DNA of 64,000 nt. Source: Algoriphagus lacus. Lineage in GTDB: Bacteria > Bacteroidota > Bacteroidia > Cytophagales > Cyclobacteriaceae. Location of the stretch: positions 186,001-250,000 of the forward strand of contig NZ_QXML01000006.1 in the NCBI RefSeq assembly GCF_003583985.1. Direction: 5' to 3'. Shown one piece after another: positions 19,399 through 27,873 of this stretch. The stretch's first letter is position 1. Every line of letters starts with the position of its first letter. A model generated the notes under the pieces. The model was not told where the DNA came from, ran no database searches, and was given only the letters and a program-made list of their open reading frames with translations. A program made the position numbers and the translations under genes.

Positions 19399-20226
19399 TT
19401 GAAAATTAGCAGCGTTCAGTCCATGCTTTTGGCTGGGATATTTTTTGCCATGATGAATGTCTCTGTGAAGTTCATTCCTCATATTCCCGCCATTGAAATT
19501 GTCTGGTTTAGGTCTGTTTTCAGCTTGATTTTCACCTTTTTAGTTCTTCGAAACAAGGCTATTCCTGTTTTTGGGAATAATAAAATGAACCTGATTACAC
19601 GTGGAATAGTGGGCTCGATCAGTTTGATTCTATTCTTTTATACCCTTCAGCGAATACCCCTGGCCAGTGCGGTGACGATGCAGTACATGTCTCCAATTTT
19701 AACGACGCTTCTTGGGATTTTCATTCTTAAGGAAAAAGTAAGACCAATCCAGTTTTTGTATTTCGCCATGGCTTTTGGGGGAGTTTTGATCATTCAAGGA
19801 TTTGATCCCAGAGTAGATTCGCTGAGTGCTGTAATGGGGTTTATTTCTGCCCTCTCTGCAGGGATCGCTTACAATATGATCCGCAAACTCAAAACATCCG
19901 AGCATCCTTTGGTCATTGTATTTTATTTCCCCTTGGTCACAATGCCTGTTGCTTCGATTATCATGTATTTTGATTGGGTGATGCCAATAGGTTGGGATTG
20001 GCTGATTTTGCTTTGGATTGGAATATGTACCCAGAGTGCCCAGTATTTTATGACTGTAGCTTACCAAACAGGAAATCTTTCCCGTGTGTCAAGTTTAAGT
20101 TATATGGGAGTTCTTTATGCGTTGTTTTTTGGGTTTGTTTTGTTTGGAGAGACTTTCCCTATACCGTCTTACTTTGGAATGGCTTTGGTCTTAGTTGGGA
20201 TTTTGTTGAACTTAAGAGTAAAATAA
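19399..20226 (+). CDS. DMT superfamily permease, EamA domain
   Basis: A 275-residue integral membrane protein with about ten hydrophobic helices in two EamA repeats, for example GILFAMMNV-like helix 1 and GVLLIIQGF in repeat 1, and a matching half after residue 145. Members export metabolites or drugs, and the substrate is unknown. The frame opens with TTG (LKISSVQS); an ATG eight codons later is an alternative. The TTG agrees with the predicted promoter spacing. The ECF-type promoter of the next operon begins 12 bp after its stop. Confidence 0.82.
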   Translation: MKISSVQSMLLAGIFFAMMNVSVKFIPHIPAIEIVWFRSVFSLIFTFLVLRNKAIPVFGNNKMNLITRGIVGSISLILFFYTLQRIPLASAVTMQYMSPILTTLLGIFILKEKVRPIQFLYFAMAFGGVLIIQGFDPRVDSLSAVMGFISALSAGIAYNMIRKLKTSEHPLVIVFYFPLVTMPVASIIMYFDWVMPIGWDWLILLWIGICTQSAQYFMTVAYQTGNLSRVSSLSYMGVLYALFFGFVLFGETFPIPSYFGMALVLVGILLNLRVK

Positions 20227-20237
20227 TCCTGTCATGC

Positions 20238-20264
20238 GGTTACATTTTTTATCCCGGTTTCGAC
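20238..20264 (+). promoter_or_regulatory. putative ECF-sigma promoter of lipoprotein-CHAT operon
   Basis: GGTTAC (20238-20243), 17 nt, then CGAC (20261-20264), extended to CGACAAAA. Nine to ten bases around the first box (GGTTACATTTTT) and the CGACAAA of the second box are identical to the element before the ECF sigma gene at 29348-29374, with the same spacer. CGAC ends 20 nt before the ATG at 20285, the right place for a promoter. Control by the nearby sigma factor is inferred from this match. Confidence 0.7.
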
Positions 20265-20284
20265 AAAAGACAAAAGAGAATTCT

Positions 20285-21142
20285 ATGTCCAATTCTTATC
20301 GGCTTTTATCCATTCTGGGATTTTTGTTTCTCGGGACTTTTCTTGTCTCCTGTTTTGAAGATGATGATGATCTGGAGGGATTGGAGATTGACTGTGCAGA
20401 GCTCGCTTATGCCGATACCATTTTTTACATCAGGCCGGGACAGAATTATATTGAGAGTCCGTTGAAAAGTTTTCAGGGAACTTTTACCGTGGTTCCGGAT
20501 GGCTTGGCAATCGATTCCTCAACCGGAGCAATAGATGTCAATTCAAGCGAGACAGGATTGAAATATAAGATTTCATTTACTCCAGAAGGCACGGAACAGG
20601 TTTGTGAAACTTACATTACCATCGGTGGGGTGAATTACCTGGACGGAGTTTACATTCTAAGTCAAAATCAGCTTACTGTGGCACCGGTTTACAATGGTGT
20701 GCCAGGTTTGGCTTTGCCCTGTCCTGAAGATGATGACGATGATGACGATGATGACGATTCGAGTTGTAAGTTTGACGGGGATGACATCCTGAAAGATCTT
20801 GGATTTGAGATTTCCAGCAAAGGAGAATTTGACCTGAAGAAAACCGTGGAAAATGGAACTTTTGGTGTTGTGCCCATCAACGGTACCATTCTCGACGTAG
20901 ATCTTTTTTATCAGCTTCCTGATTTGAGCGCGTTGGCTATAAATAAAATCCCGTTGCGCTTTTTCTATTACAATAAGCTTTCTGACGTTCCCAAAGAAGT
21001 TTTGGCTGACATCGAGGAAAAAAGAAAACTGATCAATGAATCCGGCGTGGATAAATACTCTAATTTTAGAATCCAGGAAACCGTCCGTCCGGCAGGAAAA
21101 CCAAGACCTCCCTATGTAGTTATTGTAGCGAGTCTTGAATAA
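20285..21142 (+). CDS. lipoprotein of unknown function with poly-Asp tract
   Basis: A 285-residue exported protein not recognised from any named family. The signal peptide SILGFLFLGTFLVSC ends in a lipobox Cys, directly followed by FEDDDD. A segment like GLAIDSSTGAIDVNSSETG resembles putative Ig/cadherin-like folds. A run of ten Asp lies between two Cys (CPED...SSC), encoded by a 9-nt tandem repeat. I chose ATG 20285 over an upstream in-frame ATG at 20234, because the earlier start would overlap the putative ECF promoter. The CHAT gene follows 24 bp later, so the two share a transcript. Confidence 0.8.
   Translation: MSNSYRLLSILGFLFLGTFLVSCFEDDDDLEGLEIDCAELAYADTIFYIRPGQNYIESPLKSFQGTFTVVPDGLAIDSSTGAIDVNSSETGLKYKISFTPEGTEQVCETYITIGGVNYLDGVYILSQNQLTVAPVYNGVPGLALPCPEDDDDDDDDDDSSCKFDGDDILKDLGFEISSKGEFDLKKTVENGTFGVVPINGTILDVDLFYQLPDLSALAINKIPLRFFYYNKLSDVPKEVLADIEEKRKLINESGVDKYSNFRIQETVRPAGKPRPPYVVIVASLE
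20729..20758 (+). repeat. 9-nt tandem repeat encoding Asp run
   Basis: GATGATGAC is repeated three times perfectly plus GAT, encoding ten Asp in the lipoprotein. Such a repeat can change copy number in frame, since each unit adds three Asp. Confidence 0.85.
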
Positions 21143-21166
21143 AATGGGCCGGTTTCAGGCCCAAAA

Positions 21167-23917
21167 ATGAACAAACATAATTACCCGGTTTTTTTCATTT
21201 GTCTGATTCTGATTTTTGTCGGAACAATTTCCATTTCACAGGAAACCAACCCAAAACTCAGGAAAGCAACAGACCTCTATTTCCTACCCAATCCAACCGA
21301 AAAAGAGGATCTTGACGCCATTCGTCTGTTTGAAGAGGCATTAAATCACACTCCCGATCAGGAAGAATCCAAGGAATTTGTAATTGCCTCTGAGCATCTG
21401 GGGAATTTGTTGCTGTCCTACGGTCAAGTCTCAAAAGCGGTTGAGCGATACCGACAGGGAATTACTTGGGCAAGAGCCTATCGTCAGCCGGATACCTTGG
21501 TGTATAACCATCACTTGTTTCTTGGAGAGGCACTTTTTTCTATTAGTCAATTGGACAGTTCGTTGGTGCATTTGCAGGTGGCTGAGCGACTGCAGAATCA
21601 ACTTAAAGGCAGGGGAGAGCCTGAGCGCCTTTATAATGCTCTTGGAGTATATTTCTTTGAAACAGGAAATTATATCCGAAGCATCTCCTACTTTGACAAA
21701 GCTCAGTCTTACCTGACGGGTGATCAGCCCGAACTCGAAGTTTATGCCCGGTATAGTTTCCAAAGCAACAAAGCTTCTGCGCTCTATCATTTAGGTGAAT
21801 ATGACTCTGCGCAACGGATCTATACACAACTGTTGGACTTCAACATCAATCAGGATCAGATACGAATCAATTTAGCCAATACTTTTCTTCAGGAAGGAGA
21901 ATCGGAACAGGCTTTAGCAGTGTTAAACCAGATTTCACCGGACTATAAGGCAAAATCCCTTTCCTTTTTTAACCTGAAGGCAAAATCACATTTGTTGTCA
22001 GGAAATGCCGTTGATGCAAAAGAATCCCTTGACCAAGCTGAGAAGCTGATTTTGCAGGATTCAAGTAGTGAAAGAAGTTTTCAAAAAGGAGTCTGGATGG
22101 AGGTGAAGGGGGATTATTTCAGAAAGATTGGCAAAAATGCCTTGGCCTTGGTCGAATATCAAAAAGCCATCGTGGAGCTTTTACCCGGATTTGAAGACTT
22201 GAAAATCACGTCCAATCCGGTAGAATTCTCACTCGGAATGTCATCTTTGACCCTTTTTGAGGTTTTGACAAAAAAAGCCGAAACCGCTTGGGAAATTCAT
22301 CGATCTACAGGTGAAGAATCTTTCTTTGAACTTGGCTTGGGTGCATGGCAAAGCGCTTTTGGATTGTCCCAGTTTATCTCCGTCAATTTTGACAATGATA
22401 AAGCCCGAGTTTTTTTAAGTGAAAAAGCGCTCATAGCCTTTGAGTCCGGGATTGAGCAATTGATGGCTTTTTCGGAATTGAAAAAAAAGGAAGAGTTGGT
22501 TTGGAAGGCTTTTCAATGGGTGGAGCAAAGCAAGGCTGGTGGACTCCGGATTGGTGCAATGCAAGAAAAGCTTAAGCGGAAATCACAACTTCCGGAAGAG
22601 TTGATCCAAGAAGAGCGAAATTTGCTTTTTGCCATATTCAGAAACTCACAAAAACAATTTGCTGACCCGGCACCTGAGGTTAAAGCAGCTTTGGCAAAAG
22701 AAGCAGTTGATCTGGAAGTTCAGCTTTCAAGGCTTAGAGAAAAGTTTAAGGACTTTCCCGGATTTGGGAAAGACCTGTTGGAGCCATTTGATTTGAAGGT
22801 TTTCCAGCAATCGATTCCAGAAAAGTCTTTCGTTCTTTCTTTTTTTATGGGAGACTCAACCTTGTTTGTTTTTGGGATAGGCAGAGAAAAATTTTCTTGG
22901 AAAAATATCCCCTTGACTGAAGTTCCTTTTTCTGAATTGAACCGTTGGATCGGAGGGCTGGTGAAGGAGCCATCCGGAAGCAGGTACGACCTGAATCAGG
23001 AGATCGCAAGGTTTGGAGCTTCTGTTTTGGGTCCGTTTGAACAGGAGATTGTGCATGCAAAAGAACTTGTCCTGATCCCTCAGGGAGTACTGAATTCGGT
23101 TCCTTTCGAACTTTTGCCTGATGCAGAAGGAAAGTTTTTGTATCAGCGCATTCCGGTGATTTACCAATTTTCCGCCCAGTTTATCCAGCATATCCAAGGT
23201 CACCAGGATCTGAATAGCGGATTGGGTTTGGCTCCTTTTTCCGATCCGGAAAATTCAAGTGGATTTTCACCTCTACCTCAATCTTCGTTAGAATTGGATG
23301 CAATTTCAGGAGAAAAATTTGTTGGAAAGGAAGCACTCAAATCCGTTTTTTTGGAAAAATCGGAAAATGCTGATTTCATCCATTTGGCAACACATGCGGT
23401 AGCTTCCTCAGTCGACCCAAATCAGGCATTTATTGCTTTTTATCCTGAAGGAGAAGATTTTAGACTTTTTGCACCCGAACTGGCTTTTCAATCTTTGGAA
23501 AAGGCCAAGTTGGTTTTCCTGAGCGCCTGCGAAACCGGGGCTGGTCAATTAAGTAAAAGCGAAGGTTTGATCAGTTTGGCGAGGAGCCTAGCCTTTGCAG
23601 GGGCAGAACAGATGATCATTACCCAGTGGGTGAGTGAAGACCGGGTAGCTGCTTACATTTCAGGTAGATTTTACCGGCATGTTGCTGATGGGATGACTTT
23701 TGCATCCGCGCTTTATCAGGCTAAATTAGACCTTTTGGATGATCCGGAAATGGCTCAATATCACCATCCCTTTTATTGGGCAAATTTTAGACTGATCGGC
23801 CAACCCAATGATATTGCGTTCCCTCAAGGATGGATGATCTGGGTTGGATTTTTGATTATTTTACTCCCGGCTGGATTTTGGATAGGGGTAAAATTTTGGA
23901 ATCAACGGGCTCCATAG
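21167..23917 (+). CDS. TPR-CHAT domain protein (caspase-like peptidase)
   Basis: A 916-residue protein. An N-terminal signal or anchor (about 7-25) is followed by TPR-like helical repeats (about 30-340), a linker with coiled-coil character (about 440-540) and a CHAT caspase-like domain (about 600-885). The catalytic pair is His743 in HLATHAVASS and Cys788 in FLSACETGAG. A membrane helix (about 887-906) with a basic tail closes the protein. The peptidase domain is therefore predicted to face the periplasm, tethered to the inner membrane. It lies downstream of the lipoprotein gene under an ECF-like promoter. The last 62 bp overlap the convergent ABC membrane-domain gene. Confidence 0.9.
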   Translation: MNKHNYPVFFICLILIFVGTISISQETNPKLRKATDLYFLPNPTEKEDLDAIRLFEEALNHTPDQEESKEFVIASEHLGNLLLSYGQVSKAVERYRQGITWARAYRQPDTLVYNHHLFLGEALFSISQLDSSLVHLQVAERLQNQLKGRGEPERLYNALGVYFFETGNYIRSISYFDKAQSYLTGDQPELEVYARYSFQSNKASALYHLGEYDSAQRIYTQLLDFNINQDQIRINLANTFLQEGESEQALAVLNQISPDYKAKSLSFFNLKAKSHLLSGNAVDAKESLDQAEKLILQDSSSERSFQKGVWMEVKGDYFRKIGKNALALVEYQKAIVELLPGFEDLKITSNPVEFSLGMSSLTLFEVLTKKAETAWEIHRSTGEESFFELGLGAWQSAFGLSQFISVNFDNDKARVFLSEKALIAFESGIEQLMAFSELKKKEELVWKAFQWVEQSKAGGLRIGAMQEKLKRKSQLPEELIQEERNLLFAIFRNSQKQFADPAPEVKAALAKEAVDLEVQLSRLREKFKDFPGFGKDLLEPFDLKVFQQSIPEKSFVLSFFMGDSTLFVFGIGREKFSWKNIPLTEVPFSELNRWIGGLVKEPSGSRYDLNQEIARFGASVLGPFEQEIVHAKELVLIPQGVLNSVPFELLPDAEGKFLYQRIPVIYQFSAQFIQHIQGHQDLNSGLGLAPFSDPENSSGFSPLPQSSLELDAISGEKFVGKEALKSVFLEKSENADFIHLATHAVASSVDPNQAFIAFYPEGEDFRLFAPELAFQSLEKAKLVFLSACETGAGQLSKSEGLISLARSLAFAGAEQMIITQWVSEDRVAAYISGRFYRHVADGMTFASALYQAKLDLLDDPEMAQYHHPFYWANFRLIGQPNDIAFPQGWMIWVGFLIILLPAGFWIGVKFWNQRAP

Positions 23918-24914
23918 TCTTGATTTTTTCTTTTTTCCGGATCAGATGTTCGATTTTCCGTAGTGAAAGAAGTCCCTTTTGAATCAAGCTGGGAGCTTTT
24001 ATCACATTTCTCAAGGCTGGAGTCATCGCCCCCATGATCAATAGAAAAGTCAGCAACTCCCCGGGAGAACTCTGATTTGGTATTAGCCAGATCATTCCCA
24101 AAATAAAAAATATCAAAGCTGGTCCTGTACTATTGACCAAAGCGTGTCTGAGAGATTCCCATTTTTGAAACGAATCCACAGCTGCCATGACCTCACGGTT
24201 TCTTCTTCTGAACCCCCTGAGATTCCGTTCCACCTGGTTTTTTTCCAGGATTTTTTGGTGGTTTGAAAAACTCGTAGTGACGAAATTCAGCAGTTCGTTT
24301 TTACTGTTTTGTTTTGCCGTGATTGAGCTCAGTTGCTTTCTATCCAAGTAAATGAATACCGGTAGAATAAGTAAAGACCCCAGGACAACCACTAAAGTCC
24401 ATTGGTAATTGACCCAAAACAGAAGGGCAATTCCGCAAATCAAAAACAAACCATCTCGGATTCCACGATGTATCCCATTGACCAGCATTCCCCGGATTGA
24501 AGACATATCACCGCTGTATCTCAGTAGGTATTTTCCAAATGGCCTTTCTGAGAAAAGCTCCTCACTCCAACTCATTTGTTTACCGTACAATCTGCCGGTG
24601 ATTCGATGAATCAAAGTTTCTGCTGCCTGATTGATTCCTTTTCTTTCGATCAACTGTAGCGTAAACTTCGCAAAGATCACTATGGCCATAATCATAAAGA
24701 AGACCGAAAAATTATCAACCTGAAATCCCAGTTTTTCAAGCAGGGCGGATTTGTTGATGCTTTCGCTGTAATGCAGGTCAAAAAACCAACCCACCATCAA
24801 ACTGAGAAAGAAGGTGCTAATACTGGCAAACCAGCCCAGAATCAGGAAAATCCAAACCTTTGGATTATTCCTGATCCATTTTTTTTGAAGTGTTCTGTTT
24901 TTGATCCAATCCAT
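23856..24914 (-). CDS. ABC exporter transmembrane domain without ATPase domain
   Basis: A 352-residue protein resembling the six-helix type-1 exporter membrane domain (MsbA/LmrA-like). Helices appear near 22-44, 74-91, 150-190, 255-275 and 285-305. The usual nucleotide-binding domain is missing: the frame stops about 40 residues after the last helix, and no Walker A or LSGGQ follows. The downstream DNA is the convergent CHAT gene, which it overlaps by 62 bp, so there is no room for a lost NBD remnant. It is third in an operon with DUF2490 and a P-loop NTPase (37-bp gap). Either a partner ATPase is encoded elsewhere or the protein has another role. Confidence 0.75.
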   Translation of the reverse strand: MDWIKNRTLQKKWIRNNPKVWIFLILGWFASISTFFLSLMVGWFFDLHYSESINKSALLEKLGFQVDNFSVFFMIMAIVIFAKFTLQLIERKGINQAAETLIHRITGRLYGKQMSWSEELFSERPFGKYLLRYSGDMSSIRGMLVNGIHRGIRDGLFLICGIALLFWVNYQWTLVVVLGSLLILPVFIYLDRKQLSSITAKQNSKNELLNFVTTSFSNHQKILEKNQVERNLRGFRRRNREVMAAVDSFQKWESLRHALVNSTGPALIFFILGMIWLIPNQSSPGELLTFLLIMGAMTPALRNVIKAPSLIQKGLLSLRKIEHLIRKKEKIKTMEPVDSKILPLSKIQPGVK

Positions 24915-24951
24915 CGAGGAGCTGATTTTTAGAGGGCTTAAATTTCAATTT

Positions 24952-26019
24952 TTAGGCCTGAAGCAAATGGAAATTTACTTTGTTGATGGGCCATTTCCCT
25001 AAGGTTAGATCCTCCAAGGTCAAGATCGGTAATGTAGGCAAATCCTGTCTTTCGGACAGATATTCACGAACTTCCTTAATCAGGAGTGGACTTGCTGTGA
25101 ACAATCCCGATAATGCCGCTGGCATAATTCCCCAATTATTCAGTGTATGGACGCCCTGAACTGCCGCCAAACTGTCTCCAGAAGAAAATACAACCTGATG
25201 GACTGTATTCATAAAAACCGGGTTTTGAAGCAGCATTTTTGTTTCTCTTTGAAACAAACCATCTGCTATTTCCACGACCACATACTCTGGATCAATGGAA
25301 AACACATCTTCCAGGAGAGTTTCGTAGAGATTTAGCAGCTCAATTTCACTTCTCAAATAGGTTGATGGAAATCCATAATTTACAAAATCAATAGCGATGC
25401 CTGCGCCCATGTCATAAGCAAGATTTCGGTCTTTTGGGTAGGCAGTTCCTGTCAGTTTGATATAAGCAGATTTGATTCCCTGCTTCGCAAAGCCATGACA
25501 CAGGAAAGCAGCCGTGGTAGTTTTTCCACTGTCCATAGAAGAACCTAGGGACAAAATCACTTTTGTTTTGGCAGCATTTGATCCATCAAACCGCTTGAGT
25601 TTGGGTGATTCCTGACTGATGCTGTTGATGATTTGTCCGGATTGGTCGGCAGCAAAGCCAACCATTTTCAATCGGGTAGGGCCTTCCTTTTCAAGTTTAC
25701 TGTGAGCACTTTCCAGGATTCCGATGATCCCCCCACCTCCAAGCATATGGTATTCCTCTTGAGGATGTTCAGGCACATATCCCTCAAACTGGTTGGTCGC
25801 ATAGCGGGCACCAAAAGCTCCCATGATCAAGTCACCGATAGCTAAGGTCATGTTTCTGCCTGCAGTTTGGATTTGAGTGTGCTTTCCTATTTCGGTAACT
25901 TCAAACAGGGCAATATCTCCAGCTTGTATTGCGTGGTTTGGCGATAGCTCTGTTTGAGGAATAAGGTGATTTGGTTTGATTTGATCACAAAGGATTCCTT
26001 TTTTTATCCGATTTTCCAT
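24952..26019 (-). CDS. P-loop NTPase of unknown function
   Basis: A 355-residue soluble protein. The N-terminal half (about 35-145) looks like a beta-rich nucleotide or ligand domain with HMLGGGGIIG. The C-terminal half has a Walker-A-like LGSSMDSGKTTTA (about 158-170) and a plausible Walker B/acidic strand YVVVEIADGLFQRE. The arrangement recalls DUF1611/DgcN-like and dethiobiotin-synthetase-like P-loop proteins, but I do not recognise it firmly. It lies between the DUF2490 gene (22-bp gap) and the ABC membrane-domain gene (37-bp gap). It lacks LSGGQ, so it is not an ABC ATPase. Confidence 0.7.
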   Translation of the reverse strand: MENRIKKGILCDQIKPNHLIPQTELSPNHAIQAGDIALFEVTEIGKHTQIQTAGRNMTLAIGDLIMGAFGARYATNQFEGYVPEHPQEEYHMLGGGGIIGILESAHSKLEKEGPTRLKMVGFAADQSGQIINSISQESPKLKRFDGSNAAKTKVILSLGSSMDSGKTTTAAFLCHGFAKQGIKSAYIKLTGTAYPKDRNLAYDMGAGIAIDFVNYGFPSTYLRSEIELLNLYETLLEDVFSIDPEYVVVEIADGLFQRETKMLLQNPVFMNTVHQVVFSSGDSLAAVQGVHTLNNWGIMPAALSGLFTASPLLIKEVREYLSERQDLPTLPILTLEDLTLGKWPINKVNFHLLQA

Positions 26020-26041
26020 GGTAGTGATGGGTTATTTTTCT

Positions 26042-26851
26042 TTAGAAGTTGATGGGTAAAAAGCCTTCTCCATTGAGGCCTTTGAACTGATAGGAAAGTG
26101 CGATTCCTATGATGTGTTGGTTGTTGAAGGGGCGCTGAATTCTTCCGGTATTTGGATTTGGAACATTGATTTTGTTGGTCTCAGAAAATACCAGATTGAA
26201 CTCGTGCTGATTCGTATAGTAGAGTGATAGTCTGATTGGGTCAGAGATTTTGAAATTGAAGTTGGCGGTGATTCTTCCTCGGTGAAATCCATTAGCCGCC
26301 TCCCTGGCAAACTCTTCTCCCTGCTCATTAAAATATCGGACTGGTGCTCCGCCAATGTTATAGAACAAGCTGTAGGTCAGGGAAGGAGCTACGTTAAGAA
26401 AATCGAGTCTTTTTCGTAATCCAATCCGTGAAGAAAGAATAAAGCGGTAATCAAATCTCGGTTCCTGATTGTTGTGAGCTTCAAACTGAAGGCTATTTCT
26501 AAGGACAAACTTTTTGTCAAGTTTCAGACGGTGTGTTCCTTCAACAAAGATTCGGTTAGTGGTACGATTTGCACTGGGAACAGTCATCCAAGCTGTACCC
26601 AAATCCAAAGCCCAATCTTTGTTGATTTGATAACCCAACTTCAAGGCATACCAGTTGAATGCGGTTTCGATTTCTTGTCCTGTGGGGTCAATTGACTTTA
26701 AGAAGGATCCTTTAATATCCAGATTTTCAGTAAGTGGTGCTCCAATACTGTAACTGTTCCAGATTCTGGTTTCGTATTGTGCTGAGGCGATTTTCGGGCT
26801 CAGACAAAGTCCGAGAGCCAAAAGGAAAAATGGGGTTATAAAATTTCTCAT
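26042..26851 (-). CDS. DUF2490 domain outer-membrane protein
   Basis: A 269-residue protein with signal peptide MRNFITPFFLLALGLCLSPKIASAQ and a mature part of amphipathic strands. It begins ETRIWNSYSIGAPLTENL and ends with the aromatic IGIALSYQF strand typical of DUF2490 outer-membrane barrels. Function is unknown. It is first in an operon with the P-loop NTPase and the ABC membrane domain. The 254-bp upstream region contains repeats and a possible ECF-type element at 26989-27014. Confidence 0.78.
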   Translation of the reverse strand: MRNFITPFFLLALGLCLSPKIASAQYETRIWNSYSIGAPLTENLDIKGSFLKSIDPTGQEIETAFNWYALKLGYQINKDWALDLGTAWMTVPSANRTTNRIFVEGTHRLKLDKKFVLRNSLQFEAHNNQEPRFDYRFILSSRIGLRKRLDFLNVAPSLTYSLFYNIGGAPVRYFNEQGEEFAREAANGFHRGRITANFNFKISDPIRLSLYYTNQHEFNLVFSETNKINVPNPNTGRIQRPFNNQHIIGIALSYQFKGLNGEGFLPINF

Positions 26852-26885
26852 GTGTTTTTAATTGTTTTTCAACTGCCACATAGCC

Positions 26886-27022
26886 TGTCCCGAACTTGTT
26901 TCGGGAGAATCAAGCCTGGTGTAATCATCTCCTTGTGGGTAGTCTGATTCACGCTTGATTTCATCCGCTTTTGTTTATTCATCTCTAGGTCGAAGCGGAG
27001 CGGTGCGATGTAATCACCGGAG
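26886..27022. repeat. structured repeat-like segment upstream of DUF2490 gene
   Basis: TCCCGAA/TTCGGGA forms a 7-bp stem near 26888-26906. TCCGCTT/AAGCGGA is a wide inverted pair around 26963-26998, and CGGTG/CACCG a hairpin at 27001-27018. TGTAATCA occurs twice in direct orientation, at 26920 and 27009. No ORF is convincing. The composition (CCGAAACAAGTTCGGGA-type palindrome, GC-richer than surroundings) looks like a dispersed REP/MITE-type element. Copy number elsewhere cannot be judged from this window. Confidence 0.4.
26989..27014 (-). promoter_or_regulatory. weak ECF-type promoter candidate for DUF2490 operon
   Basis: On the minus strand, ATTAC-N17-CGAC matches the core and spacing of the stronger elements before the sigma gene and the CHAT operon, but differs at the first base and lacks the ATTTTT extension. 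The leader to the DUF2490 start would be about 130 nt. It lies in a repeat-like segment, so chance is possible. Confidence 0.3.
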
Positions 27023-27047
27023 AGAAAAAATTTTTGTTTTTTTAGGA

Positions 27048-27075
27048 AAAAAAAAGACACCGCATTGCGGTGCCC
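27048..27075 (-). terminator. intrinsic terminator of DUF4382-like lipoprotein gene
   Basis: On the minus strand, GGCACCGC and GCGGTGTC form a hairpin with an AAT loop followed by ten T. It starts about 30 nt beyond the lipoprotein stop. Confidence 0.88.
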
Positions 27076-27105
27076 TTTTCAAATATATTGTGGTAGTGTT
27101 ATTAC

Positions 27106-27849
27106 TTAATTCATTTTGAGTTCCACATCACTAGAATCTTTGATGCGGGTCTCAACTTTTCTATAAATCGATTTATTGACGTCATTGTTTATTAAAAGTA
27201 TTCCATTTGTGAGTTCCGCACTTTCCAACTCAGAGGTGCTCACACCACTGAACCATCCCTGAGCATCAATTTGGAATAAGGCAAGCGGATTGTTAACCCC
27301 GTCCAGAAAGAAAAGATCATCATCTTCGTCTCCTTCCAGCTCCACTTCAAAGTCAAAATCATCGTCGTCATTTCCATAAACTTCAAATTTCATGGGTACT
27401 GATCTTCCGTCTTGGTAGGTGTAGGTTCCTTCGAGTTGGATGCTAGGTTGATTTCGATTATCGATCAGATCAATGTCAAACTCAATCTCTTCATAGTTTC
27501 CTGAAGGGATATTGATGAAAAAATCCACTCCCGCGTCAAACTCATTGAAGTCGATTTTTTTGATCTCCTTGAATTTCAGTTCGAATTCACGCTCAAATAA
27601 GTTGCCGTTTTCATCCTGCCCTTCAGTTTCGAGTTCGATTTTTTTGATTTGAAGAAATCCGCTTTGAACGTCAATTTCTGCATTCAGTATTCGAGCGCCT
27701 GGATTTCCTGAGGAACTGAGTTTTACTCCCATTCCGATTCGTACGTCACCCTCTCCGATCACATCCGGATCTGAATCCTCAGAGCATGAAAATAGACCTA
27801 AGCCAAGCAGGCCAAAAGATAGTGCATAAAGTTTGTGTGTAGTGTTCAT
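27106..27849 (-). CDS. acidic lipoprotein, DUF4382-like
   Basis: A 247-residue exported lipoprotein with signal peptide LSFGLLGLGLFSCSED; the Cys lies in a lipobox. The mature part is a beta-rich domain (EGDVRIGMGVKLSSSG...) with an internal acidic stretch (GNDDDDFDFEVELEGDEDDD). The layout resembles DUF4382-type lipoproteins of Bacteroidota, but the match is not certain. It lies downstream of the sigma/anti-sigma operon but is separated from it by a terminator. A weak ECF-type element precedes it. Confidence 0.75.
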   Translation of the reverse strand: MNTTHKLYALSFGLLGLGLFSCSEDSDPDVIGEGDVRIGMGVKLSSSGNPGARILNAEIDVQSGFLQIKKIELETEGQDENGNLFEREFELKFKEIKKIDFNEFDAGVDFFINIPSGNYEEIEFDIDLIDNRNQPSIQLEGTYTYQDGRSVPMKFEVYGNDDDDFDFEVELEGDEDDDLFFLDGVNNPLALFQIDAQGWFSGVSTSELESAELTNGILLINNDVNKSIYRKVETRIKDSSDVELKMN

Positions 27850-27873
27850 TGGGTTTTTGGTTGTTTTCAGTTA

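Noticed and set aside
26869..27060. 63-codon ORF in the gap between DUF2490 and the acidic lipoprotein
   Set aside because: It spans the palindromic repeat segment, opens in a T/A-rich terminator and has no coherent protein character.
27080..27087. Minus-strand TATATTTG, an exact TAnnTTTG box upstream of the DUF2490 operon
   Set aside because: There is no -33 TTG, and the transcript would run straight into the terminator at 27048-27075.
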